Of a stretch of DNA of 64,000 bases, positions 13,014 through 23,699 are shown one piece after another (within the stretch, counting starts at the first letter, position 1; each line of letters opens with the position of its first letter). The notes under the pieces were generated by a model, which was not told the origin of the DNA, ran no database searches, and saw only the letters and a list, made by a program, of their open reading frames with translations. The DNA lies in NCBI GenBank assembly GCA_963920665.1, contig OY987265.1:41049001-41113000 (forward strand), given 5' to 3'. This DNA comes from Straminergon stramineum. Its lineage: Eukaryota; Streptophyta; Bryopsida; Hypnales; Calliergonaceae. Both the position numbers and the translations under genes were made by a program.

Positions 13014-13741
13014 GGGTCATTGCAAGAAACACCGGTCTTATTCTCCATCACAATGAGAGTGATCTTTTGTCATCAACTATAACTTTTGAAGTACAAGTCC
13101 AATGAACATGAAATTTCGATTGAACATGTCTAACTTGATGTTAATTAGATGACTTGTTTTTTAGAAAAAAATGATCATTTTATATATAAAAATCATTTTT
13201 TTTAATTTGTTACAAAGTGCACTTTAGGGTTTTTTTACAATGTTAGGAGTCCCTAAATTTAATGATATGGAGTTGAAACTTTCTTGGTCTACTTTTAGAG
13301 TAGGAAAGCCTATATTTACCAAACAAAATTGGAAAATCTATTATTTTATGTCTTCCACATGAGTGCAAACATCACTTCTATTGTGCGCAATTCTTGAACT
13401 TTGAAGATGGCTCTAAGATCATTCTTTTGGTGAAATGTCATCACCAACAACTCTTCCCAAATGGTCAATTTTTAGTTTAAGAAAAAAATTATTTTCCTAT
13501 TTTTTACAAATTTTGAATGTGTAAGTGCCAATTTTCATGAGATTTTGCACTTTTCTAGTTCTCCTACTTAGAGAATTTTTCTATGCTTTTCCTTCCTAGA
13601 ATACCCTCTTCTTAAAGGTTTAAGCATTAAACATATTCTACCAGTGAATTTTTATTTTCCTAATTATAAAGTACTCCTAGAAAAAAATAGTGTAATATGG
13701 AAAACATTACAAAAACAACATGGTGTTTCTTGCAATGACCC
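13014..13741. mobile_element. Foldback element, copy 2 (same family as 2226-3303)
   Basis: The left end GGGTCATTGCAAGAAACACC and right end GGTGTTTCTTGCAATGACCC mirror each other. The subterminal stretch (CATCACAATGAGAGTGA, then CAACTATAACTTTTGAA) matches the corresponding part of copy 1. This copy is about 350 bp shorter. Flanking tetramers are AGCT and AACT, a possible 4-bp target duplication with one mismatch. No ORF. Confidence 0.7.
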
Positions 13742-14922
13742 AACTCATGACAAATTCCTTTGAATCATAATGCCATGTATCAATATTTCATTGGTGAATT
13801 ACATACATATATCACACATATAGAATAAATGAGAAAATTGGGTTGAAAGTGTTTATAAAGAACAATCATTTTTCTTAGTCCTATTTCTAAGTTCATCCTT
13901 TAACATTCACAATGTTGCATGTACCTTTAGCTCCATTCTTCATTTGTATTAGGTGTATAACTACAAGTCACTCTTCCAATAACTCTATAATTTTTTTAGA
14001 ATGTCACTCTTTGCATATAGATGCATCACAATGACTAAGGTAACAACACTTAAAATTGCACAAAATAATAAGAAATTGCACAAAGTAATACGCAATTTAG
14101 TCTAGTTCCCATTATTTGATTGAAAAACTTTGTGGTCTCTTGATGGTTGTCAAAAGTGGATTGCAGATTTTTTTTTTAGAATGCATTTTTTCGACATTGT
14201 ATGAACAAACTACAATTTTTCAAAGTACTAAAAGTCGATGATTCCAAAATCGACTACCATTAGAGGACAATTGAGGGCTTCAAAAGCCTGTTTCAAGGTT
14301 GTTCCCTGCATTGTTCCCAGTGCTGCCAGAAATTAGGAACTAACTCATAATGGGCTGAATTTTTGAATTTTTGAAAAAAAAAAATTCCCAAAATTTTTAC
14401 AAAGTACTAATAAACTTAAAACTGTATTAAATTTTTTTATTTAAATTTAATAATAAAAATAATAAAAAATAATATTATTTTCGGACATGGCAATGATTGT
14501 GCCACGTGACATTGCTGATGTTGCAAGTTCCCACAGCTTGGAAACTCAAAATAACTCACAGCCTCTTCATGCCCTCAAATTTCATCTAAGGTAGACCAAC
14601 CTATTACCACCTTGATTCGCAATCTGAGTATATTAGGACCAACTCTAGGAGGGGCACATATTTTTCAGAGGTGTGCGCATGTTTCACGAATCAAATCCAA
14701 TTAGAATTATAATTTTCTGATAAAAATTGTAATTTTTATGAATTTTTAAAGTGGTCTGCCCTAAATTATAAATCCGCCACTAGACTAGAGTCATGAATGT
14801 CCTATCCTAAATCTATAACTGCCATTACATTTACCTATGAACAATGGAGTTTTGACCAATCAAAAGCTGACACGTTACCCAAGTTGAATTTAATGCACTG
14901 AAATTGTCAGAATAGTGAATGG
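13742..14922. other. Intergenic, nothing recognised
   Basis: AT-rich DNA between the second foldback element and the LTR retrotransposon. No protein-coding stretch or RNA gene was recognised. Confidence 0.4.
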
Positions 14923-14927
14923 ACTTG

Positions 14928-15183
14928 TGTTACGGATTTACTTGACCAAGAAGTCGATGCTCTACTTAGTGTGCATTCAAAGCAAACCAATACTAAATCA
15001 CCACTAAATTACCACAATGGCAAATAGAATTGCATGTACACATTATATCAAACTCATATTATATTCATTAAACAAAATGTCAAGTGAGGAACAAACCTCC
15101 TCACTTGACTATTAAAGGTAAGGGAGAGGCCAACTAACCCTAACCGTTACAACTGTTCCCTTGTTACGAACGGGTTCGTAACA
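14928..15183 (-). repeat. 3' LTR of the chromovirus
   Basis: Near-identical to 20262-20517: two substitutions in 256 bp (near positions 14940 and 15034). It contains an internal inverted repeat (TCAAGTGAGG and CCTCACTTGA) that could form a stem in the transcript. Confidence 0.95.
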
Positions 15184-17927
15184 TTACCCCCCCTTCTAGG
15201 TTGGGGCCCCGATGCCGTTGGATGGAGTTTATGGAAATCAGCAATAGCCTCCGGTGCGTTTTCAAGATTGTCCACTGGCTCCCACGAATTCTCTTCCGGG
15301 CCATAGCCCTCCCATGACACCAAGTAGTGGAGTTTTTTCCAACGACCAAATAAACATGAATCAATAACCTTGTGCACCTCCCACTCCACATCTCCAATTG
15401 GGGTAATAATCGGCGGAGGTGGTATGCGGCGACGTCCGGGAATGGTATCTTCACGGTATTTTTCAAGTAGGGAAACATGGAAAACATTGTGAATACGTAA
15501 TGTCTTAGGTAGTTTTAACCGGTAAACAAGATCGGAGAGTTTAGCTATTATTGGAAACGGTCCAAGAAACTTAGAAGCTAATTTATGAGAGGGCTCTGTA
15601 GTTGCAATATTTTCATGGCGCAAGAGGACTTTGTCACCTGGTTGAAAGGTCGGTTGTAGTTGTACTCCTCGGTCGTAATTTCGCTTAGCTTGTTCCCCTG
15701 CAATCATAATCATAGTCTTGAGTTCCTCATGAACTTGTTGTAGATGTCGAACACGATCCTCGGCTGGTGGAACAGTGGATGTTGTAGGTATAGAAAATGA
15801 TAATGCTGGGGGGTAACCGTACGTGGCATAGAACGGAGAGAACCCTGTTGCAGAATGGCATGCGTTATTGTAGGCAAATTCTGCTAATGGCAGTAGATCT
15901 ACCCAATTATCTTGACGCTTTGTCGTGAACATTCAAAGAAATTGTTCAATTACTTGATTCACCCTCTCCGTTTGGCCATCCCCTTGGGATGAAAAGCCGT
16001 CGTTGGTGCTGGTTGGATCTTAAGAAGTTCACATAGTCTACGCATAAACTTTGACACAAAAATGGGGCCCCTGTCTGATATGACCTCCTCCGGCATGCCA
16101 TGATATTTCCATACATTATTTAAATATAACGATACAGTGTCATTGGAGTCAATGGTCTCCTTTGTAGGTACAAAGTGAGTTAGTTTAGTATTCTTATCAA
16201 CAACCACTAGGATAGAGTCATACCCTTTGCTTTGGGGTAGTTTAACAATGAAGTCCGTGGACACCCGCTTCCATGGAGCATGAGCAACTGGAATCGGTTG
16301 TAGTAGGCCATATCGAGGCACATAACCTTTGGCACAAATCACATCCGTCAACATATCGGTGCACATAACAACGAACAGTTGGCCAATAAAAAATTCTAGT
16401 TACCAATTCTAAAGTTTTAGCCTGGCCTTGATGTCCCGTGGTGGGAGCGTCATGCCTCGATTGCAGTATTTGTCGCCGGAGTTCGTCATCGTTTGGTACA
16501 TAGATCATGTCTTTGAACCGAAGAATTCCATCTGTCAGGTTATATTCCTGAAACCGTCGACGGATGTCATGCGGGCTCTTTTTTAATCCCCCTTTTAGAA
16601 TTGCCACTATTGGTTGCAATGCGGGATCTTCGTCAATGCATAGTTTTATTTGTTCTAGAATATAGGCATCGGTCCAAACGGGGTCACAGTCCTCCAATGC
16701 TGCCAACCGTAGAAGGGGGCGATTCTCTTCATGTTGGCCTTCCATGAGATCAACTCTTCTTGAGAGGGCATCTACATGCCCATGTAAGGAACCCGGCCGA
16801 TGTTGGATATCAAAGTCAAACGCGGATGAAAATTCTGACCATCGGGCTTGTCTCCTATTTAATTGCTTTGTAGTCATAAAGTACTCTAAATTTTTATGAT
16901 CCGAAATTACACGGATTTGATGAGGTGACCCCTCTAAATACACCCGCCAATCTTGGAAAGCTAAAATAATACTTAGGAGTTTTTTGTCATAAATGTCATA
17001 GTTTTGTTTAGCGGGAGACATTCTAGAACTCCTATATGCACACAAATGTAAGTGACCGTCATCCCCATGCTGCGAAAGAATTGCACCTGTTGCTAAGTCC
17101 GATGCATCTGTCTCAACTATAAAAGGCCGTGCAAAGTCAGGATGGAGTAGTACTGGTGCTTGAAGAAATCTTGATCGTAGGTCTATGAATGCCTGACTTG
17201 CTTGTAGGTTCCATTCAAATTGTTTATTCTTTTGAATTAAAATAGTGAGAGGAACCGTGATCTTGGAATAATCACATATAAACCGGCGGTAAAAATTCGC
17301 AAATCCAAGGAAAGCTTGAATTTCCTTAACCGAGGTTGGAACAGGCCAATCCTTAATAGTTTGCACTTTGTCTGGACACATTTCAAGTCCTTTAGCCGAT
17401 ACAATCATTCCCAAAAATTCAACGGAATGTTGATGGAATTGACATTTGGATTCCTTAGCATATAGTCCATGTTTTTGTAATCTTTGTAATACATCCCTTA
17501 CCACTTGCCGATGTTCTTCAAGATTCTTTGAAAAAATTAAGATGTCATCTAAATATATAACAACAGATATGTCCAAAAGGTCCTTAAAAATATCTTGCAT
17601 TAAAGATTGAAATTGTGCAGGGGCATTAGTCAATCCAAACGGCATAACCAAATATTCAAATAATCCGTACCGCGTTTTAAAAGCCGTTTTGAATTCATGG
17701 CCCATAGCCATACGAAGTCGATGATAGGCTTGTTGAATGTCCAATTTGGAGAAAATCGTAGCCCCTACCAACCGGTCAGTGAGCTCCGGGATAAGGGGTA
17801 GGGGATAGCGGTTCCGGACGGTAACCTTATTAAGATTGCGGTAATCTATACAAACCTGTATTGAACCGTCCTTTTTTCGAGTGAATACTATAGGTGCCGA
17901 GACCGGAGACTTGGATCTTCGAATCTA
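15147..17927 (-). pseudogene. Chromovirus pol, 3' part: reverse transcriptase, RNase H, integrase, chromodomain (broken)
   Basis: This continues the frame of the upstream pol block after a TAG stop at 17925-17927. From 17771 down it shows reverse transcriptase (FSKLDIQQAYHRL, the YLDD active site followed by ILIFS), RNase H (VETDASDLATGAIL) and the HHCC zinc finger of integrase (H-x-H then C-DLC). A frame change lies near 16325-16340. The integrase core follows with the first Asp (STDF) and second Asp (SDRGP). A one-base loss near 15985 puts the catalytic Glu segment in another frame, and a TGA at 15933-15935 interrupts again. The final open stretch (15932-15147) holds the integrase tail and a chromodomain (EWEVHKVID...LHYLVSWEGYG...SWEP). 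In chromoviruses this domain guides integration to particular chromatin. Confidence 0.9.
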
Positions 17928-19013
17928 TCCCTTGCCTAAATTTTCGTCTAAATACCTTCGTAGCTCCTCTAGCTCCACCGGGGACATTAGTCGCAACCCA
18001 GTGTTACGGGGCTCTTGTCCTTCTTTAAATTCAATCTTCATATCAAAAGCACCATGGGCTGGCAATTCATTTGATGCCACCTCACTGAAAGCTGCTTTTA
18101 AATCATGATATTCTTCTGGAATGGAAGAAGATAGTGGAGTATCCACCTCGGAAATCTCGAGCACATAAATTTCTGCTTCCTTTGCCGAAAGACGAAAAGC
18201 TGCCGCAGACACCAATGCATGCTTTGGAGCAATTAATTTTGAAACTTGTTTGTCCCCCTTGAACTTCAAATCATGTCGTCTTTGATCTAGAACTAGACCA
18301 GCCCCAGCAAGGGGCAGGCCTTCCATGCCAAGCCCAACAGCTGGGCCAAGGCCCGCCCCGGTAGGCAGGGTTGCCGGACCGGCCCCTGCAGAGCCGGGGA
18401 ATTTGGAATTTCCCCTCTCTCCTTGCACCCCGTGCGCCATGCACATAGCCCGACAATATGGAGAGTCAAATACCACGCTCCGTTGAGACCATCGAATTGT
18501 TGGGTCATGGCGGATCAACCATGGAATACCTAAGATGCAAAGATACTTGCTTGTATTTGTAACATCTGCTACCAATCTTTCACGATGATTTCCAATCTTA
18601 ATTTCGACAATAGCCTCATGGGTTATAAGCCCGGAACTGATCATTCGTCCATCAATCACCCTAACTTCACGCGGCATCGGCTTTAGTTGCAGCTCCGCAT
18701 TACATTGTTCCGCAAACTTGGGGTGCATGAATATTCCTGTGGCTTCTGAATCCACTAACGTGAGGCCTGGGACGGAATTGAGCTGTGCATCCAACGTCAC
18801 ATGTGCACTAGGGTCAATAGTGGCACGTAAGCACAACGGATCTAATCCGCAGTTTACCTCTTTTGAAACCTTGACATTCTTATTCGACCATATGTTACTC
18901 CATTGTAAATTCTCCCAAAGGGCCGACTCAAGAGGCCGGTCGACCATATGGCCCACCTTCCTTGTTGCATCCAACGTGGGTGTCTTGTGGATGATGGCAG
19001 CGGCAGTTTGCAC
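17925..19013 (-). pseudogene. Chromovirus pol, 5' part: aspartic protease and start of reverse transcriptase
   Basis: 362 codons in the same frame as the downstream pol block, ended by TAG at 17925-17927 where related elements have a sense codon just before IRRSKSP. The protease motif is LVDSEATG at residues 86-93; the conserved Gly of D-S/T-G is Glu here, which should inactivate it. Between protease and reverse transcriptase there is a Gly/Ala/Pro-rich stretch encoded by unusually GC-rich DNA (about 18299-18400). The C-terminal part (IPEEYHDLKAAF...ELPAHGAFDMKI) is the usual lead-in to reverse transcriptase. Confidence 0.85.
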
Positions 19014-19016
19014 AGT

Positions 19017-19051
19017 GCCCGGGTACTGAAGGTTTTCCTTCAGTCCCGGGC
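19017..19051. other. Perfect stem-loop at the gag/pol frame change
   Basis: GCCCGGG and ACTGAAGG on one side pair with CCTTCAGT and CCCGGGC on the other. The loop is 4 nt and there is a single bulged base. The gag stop codon (TGA, 19042-19040 on the minus strand) lies inside the stem. Immediately upstream in the transcript is an A-rich run (AAAAGAAAAAG). Pol continues in the frame one back from gag. The arrangement resembles a frameshift signal, although the spacer is shorter than usual. Confidence 0.6.
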
Positions 19052-20128
19052 TTTTTCTTTTCCTGAAGAGGTGCCTTCCGCTTCAATGGTGCCAGAGATC
19101 GACAAGGGCTTAGAGGGATTCGTGGGGCAATGTGATCGAATATGACCTATTCCACCGCAACCCCAACAACGTCCTTGACGTTGATATTCTTGCCGTTCCA
19201 CCGCCGTTTTTGCCAAGGCTGTAGAAGGAGTACGCACCGCTCCAAGCTCCATCGGCACTGGCCCGGAGGTATTCGAGTTAGATTGTACCTTCCCCACTGC
19301 ATCTCGTGGCAATGTTGTTGGAGATCGGAAACTTGGAGTCTCAAATGGTGAACGGCGGTTTTGACGCCGCCCCCATAATCTCTCATCGATTCGGGATGAC
19401 ATTGCCATCCAATCTTGTAGCCAGCATGGTTGAGTCTCCGCCGTCACCACCGAATCCAAAATCTCATCCTTGAGTCCTCCACAGAAGCGAGCTACCAAAC
19501 TGGATTCATTCCAATCTAGTAGCGCCGCACATTCATTAAACATAGAAATATAATTCGCTACTGACCTAGTTTGTCGAAGCTTCCCAATGCGATCCTCCGC
19601 ACTGCTCCGACGGTCAATATCCCCATACATGGCAATCACGGACTCCCGAAAAGCGTAGTAATTGCCCAATAACTCGTGATCACGCTCCTCGTCCAAAGCT
19701 TGGAGAAGAGGCATAGCCCAATTTTGTGCCGCTCCAGTCATATACGAAAGCGCATAAGCTACTTTATCTGCATCAGAGCTATAAGTGCGCGGTTTACCTT
19801 GAAATACAAGACGGAGTTGTGCAAACCATCGGTAAACTTCATTTCCCTTCTTTCCGGAAATTTTTTCCGATTCCGCTACCTTTGATTCTTTGAGTTCCAC
19901 ATTCGATTCCGCACACCTCCCTCCTAACACCCCTCCGCTATTGAAGATGGGAGAGACAACCGGTTGTGGTCCTTGCGCTGCTCTACTTGAAATCTCTTGT
20001 ATCAATTGAGGAATTGTGGCTTGGAACACACTTTGGATTTGTTGTTGGATGAAGGCCACCCACTCCGACCCCACCCCATTCGGCATCAATTCTACTCCCG
20101 GTTGGACCACCGGTGGTTCTTGATCCAT
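19040..20128 (-). CDS. Chromovirus Gag
   Basis: 362 residues, intact. It starts at the first ATG after the 5' LTR leader. The middle is a Ty3/gypsy gag domain (KGNEVYRWFAQLRLVF..., AYALSYMTGAAQNWA). A single CCHC zinc knuckle, CWGCGGIGHIRSHC, lies at about residues 321-334 and would bind the element's RNA in the virus-like particle. The stop falls inside the strong stem-loop at 19017-19051, and pol begins just downstream in the -1 frame. Pol would therefore need ribosomal frameshifting, or an indel separates two parts of a former single ORF. Confidence 0.85.
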   Translation of the reverse strand: MDQEPPVVQPGVELMPNGVGSEWVAFIQQQIQSVFQATIPQLIQEISSRAAQGPQPVVSPIFNSGGVLGGRCAESNVELKESKVAESEKISGKKGNEVYRWFAQLRLVFQGKPRTYSSDADKVAYALSYMTGAAQNWAMPLLQALDEERDHELLGNYYAFRESVIAMYGDIDRRSSAEDRIGKLRQTRSVANYISMFNECAALLDWNESSLVARFCGGLKDEILDSVVTAETQPCWLQDWMAMSSRIDERLWGRRQNRRSPFETPSFRSPTTLPRDAVGKVQSNSNTSGPVPMELGAVRTPSTALAKTAVERQEYQRQGRCWGCGGIGHIRSHCPTNPSKPLSISGTIEAEGTSSGKEKARD

Positions 20129-20261
20129 CGAAGGAGATTAGGTTTCTGAATCAAATAATCCTACAAAATTCCTCATGGTAACAGCCGTTGTCCAAAGCCA
20201 TCAATGCACCTTCAACTTGGGAATCCGAATTAGAGCATGGACTTTGCATGACTTGACATTA

Positions 20262-20517
20262 TGTTACGGATTTTCTTGACCAAGAAGTCGATGCTCTACT
20301 TAGTGTGCATTCAAAGCAAACCAATACTAAATCACCACTAAATTACCACAATGGCAAATAGAATTGCACGTACACATTATATCAAACTCATATTATATTC
20401 ATTAAACAAAATGTCAAGTGAGGAACAAACCTCCTCACTTGACTATTAAAGGTAAGGGAGAGGCCAACTAACCCTAACCGTTACAACTGTTCCCTTGTTA
20501 CGAACGGGTTCGTAACA
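20262..20517 (-). repeat. 5' LTR of the chromovirus
   Basis: 256 bp, and upstream of gag in the element's orientation. It is bounded by the ACTTG target duplication on the outside and by the leader at 20129-20261 on the inside. See the 3' LTR for identity. Confidence 0.95.
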
Positions 20518-21065
20518 ACTTGGGTGATTTTTATGGTGGTGATTGGGCCAAAACTAGGATGGCGGTTATAGGAAGCTGGCGGAAATGGGTTGGTCTACCT
20601 TAATAAGATTGTGATGAATAGTGGATATATAACTTATGTTAGGCAAAAATTGAGAGTGTGGTTTTTTAGGAAGCAGTCAGAAGTAGGTGTAGTCACCTGA
20701 CCTTACATTTGCACATTCATCGGCAACCGTTCCTTTTGAGAGAAAGTAACCCTGTGAGAAACCCTAAATTGTTGGTTTCTACAGGTTTGTAATTTTTTAG
20801 GAAGAATTTAGTCCTGGGCGTCTTAGCAAGCCGTGACAGATTTCTTCATTCAGCTACGATGGGACAAATCTATGATGCACTTTTAGTCGAACTCTTATTG
20901 AACTTGGAAGCTTGTTCAGAACTTCAGATCCACGGAGAATGATATAGGACGTGTATACCAAGTGCTATAATTTGACTTTGCAATTGATATATGGAGTGTC
21001 AAATGTAGCTGTTTTGTGACGATAAAATGTAACTTAGAAATGATTGATGAGTTCTAATTTTGAGC

Positions 21066-21643
21066 TTAACCCTTAAACGTGTAGACATCCATTTTCTAGA
21101 TGATGAACAGATTGAAACTCTAGCTTCATCCTCCTAACTACTTGGATGAAAGTTATTCTAATTTGTGAAGATACATTATCAAGTTGTTGTCCTATCTAAG
21201 GGTTGGATTTGGTGTTACTTGAGTTCATTATTTTTCTAAAATTACAAATGTGCAAGTATGTCAAGTGGTCAAATTGCATTGACTTTAGTTCAAAATGGGA
21301 TTAGCCAAAATGAGGTCATAGATAGGATGAACACAAAAATTTCAAAAAATCACCATGTGAAGAGAACCTCATTTCATATCCATTCCAACAGATTTTACTC
21401 AAGAAATGATAATATTTTACTTGCAATCAAATTTTGAAGGAATTTTGGAATTTCTCTTTCAAAATTTATAAAAGAAGATTGGTGATAGCATTGGTGAATC
21501 TAATTGTATAGATGAAATCTACAAATCAAAATCTATGACTTTTATTTGCATTTCAATTCCAAAATATGCTTCCAAATAGCACTTTATATTGATTTTTCTC
21601 AAATCATCATTTCTGAAGATGAATCTGGACGTTTAGGGGTTAA
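21066..21643. mobile_element. TTAA-bounded inverted-terminal element, copy A
   Basis: Bounded by TTAA at both ends, with inverted termini CCCTTAAACGT and ACGTTTAGGGG. The interior is clearly homologous, in inverted orientation, to the element at 55790-56447; shared blocks include GATGATGAACAGATTGAAAC, TTACAAATGTGCAAGTATGT and CAAAAATTTCAAAAAATCAC. No ORF. The ends resemble piggyBac-type termini (TTAA target, CCC start); assignment is inference. Confidence 0.75.
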
Positions 21644-22093
21644 TCCCCAAATTCGGTTTGGTCTAAAGGATAATTGTAGAAGTTGATTGTCTGACACTAC
21701 TGTATGGTACTGCTTTTGTTGATGTCTATGCGCAGACCACATTTAGGGGACCAGGATGATTACCACCATGTAACTTCATTCAACTGCTTAGATGTACGGA
21801 TCCTTGCTTTACTTGAACTATTTATTGTTCCCTAGTAAATGTCAAACGCAAAAATTCTTATTGTTACTAGAATTGATGACCAATAGCAATTAACAATTTT
21901 GGGAGATGAAATTGGCATTGCTATGTTTTGATGTTTAAGCCACTGGAATTGAGGCTTACCGCAAGATTTTGTTAAGGTTTATGTGTAGAAACGTAGCAAC
22001 ACCGTTGGGGTTGAGGCTTACCACAAGAAGTTACGTTGAGGTTCATGCAGTTGCTTCTTTTGTTCAATTTTCAAATTAAGTTTGTAATCTCTC

Positions 22094-22696
22094 TTAACCC
22101 CTAAAGGACCGGGGGTGTTTGAGCTAAGCTCTTGTTTTCTTGATTAGCTCTTGTAATAAGCATAATTTCTCAAATGTGTGATATGATTTTGATGATCGCC
22201 GCCATTGAAATGAAAGAAGACTTATGTATCTTTCTTATGAAAAAAAAATCAACAAAACCGCACAATTTTTGAGAAAATGCCACCGTTGACAAAATGGATG
22301 AAAGATATCCAATTCGGCAGAACTTTGTACATGTGCTGAAGATGGAATGTTGAAATAGGAATGCTCAAAAGTGATCCAAAAACTCTTATTTTTTTCCAAC
22401 AAGTACATATCATCATTATTTAGAAGTGTAATTTTTTTCAAATCATTTTGAGGTGTGGAAAAAAAGATATGAGCACATGAAGTGATAGCCCAAATTACTT
22501 TTCCTATTCTCAAAAAATTCACCAAAAATCGCTCACTCAATCATTTCTCGATCGGATTATACTAATGGATTTAGCAAAAAAAATCATCTAGGGTCTCTTT
22601 GTTGGTCACGGACTATTGGTGAGGTTCACATTCTAAATTTTCTACAAATGTAGTTGCAGAAGCCATGTGGTGGCCTTACGGTCCTTTAGGGGTTAA
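22094..22696. mobile_element. TTAA-bounded element, copy B
   Basis: TTAACCCCTAAAGGACC at the left is mirrored by GGTCCTTTAGGGGTTAA at the right, giving perfect 13-bp inverted termini inside TTAA. The 595-bp interior differs from copy A and has no convincing ORF. A related single left end occurs at 23077 (TTAACCCTTAAAC) without a clear partner. Confidence 0.7.
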
Positions 22697-23699
22697 TTAG
22701 TGATTGTGAAGGTTATTTTCAAAAGCAATCTTTGAGCTCCTTTATTTTTGAAACCTCTAAGCAACCATAAGCAATATGCAAATGGATAACTAATAAGCAA
22801 AGGCTCAGAAATAAGGACTCCTAATGACAAACAAATTGTTTGGTTAGTAAATTGTCCATACAAATTTTCGACTACAAAACAATCTCTATGGCTATGTTTA
22901 CATTTTTATCAAATGAGAACTTACTATGATTGTGCTTGGCAAAGCCTGAAGTTTGGCATTGTAGTTACACTTGAGATACTTAAATAGGCAATTTGTAAAA
23001 CCTAATATTGAATGATTTGAAATCAATGAAAGCATCTTCAATTTTGTGATACAAGCCAAGAATAGAAACACAATGCTTAACCCTTAAACATTGACTTGGA
23101 TGTTTTGTGTCTGATGGATGACAAAAAATCTTCTTATATAGGACAGAAGTGCAATTGTTCATCCTCGGAATTTTGTGCAAAAAAGAGAGATCTTGCACAA
23201 TAGTTTGACCTTCAATGCATATTTTTGGTTTTTTTAAAGTAGATGATGTCACACGGTTCCAAAAGTGATGATTTCCATGGTCACCAATCCATAGTTTAAG
23301 GATCAAATAAAATCATGCTAGGTAGAGACTGATTCAATCTATGCAACCTTTATGTTATTGCTTGCAATGCATACACAAAAATCTTCCATTCAGCTTCATT
23401 TGTATACATGAGAGCTCTAGAATCCTATTCCCAGTATTGAATGAAGATACACGGCGGTTTGTTTTTCATGATGCAATTCTTTTGGGGTTGAATTCAAGAC
23501 TCTTTGCTTTGGTCTTGTTGGATGGATAAATTGTGAAGCCTCAGATAGTTGAGTTGATGTAGATACTATACTTGAGAATAATTATCATGATAATTGAATT
23601 CTATAGCAATTTGTAAGCTATGATGTAATGATTTGTTTCCAAAATAAAAATTCTCAATTCTACCATTTTTTCATGGCTTGGAATTTCGAAGGAGTTCTT

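Larger units (their letters stand above)
14928..20517 (-). mobile_element. Ty3/gypsy chromovirus, full-length copy with both LTRs
   Basis: A 5590-bp element flanked by the 5-bp duplication ACTTG (14923-14927 and 20518-20522). The LTRs are 256 bp, begin TGTTACG and end with ACA, and differ at only two positions, which indicates a recent insertion. In transcription order (minus strand) it carries gag with a zinc knuckle, protease, reverse transcriptase, RNase H, integrase and a C-terminal chromodomain; the chromodomain places it among chromoviruses. A purine tract (AGAAGGGGGGG on the minus strand, about 15187-15197) abuts the 3' LTR. The usual initiator-Met primer-binding site is not seen after the 5' LTR. 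The coding region has several nonsense and frameshift changes, so this copy is not autonomous. Confidence 0.95.

Noticed and set aside
15164..15487. Alternative-frame ORF over the chromodomain region
   Set aside because: Shadow of the integrase/chromodomain frame; no domain of its own.
17881..20000. Plus-strand ORFs opposite gag and pol
   Set aside because: Antisense shadows of the retrotransposon coding region.
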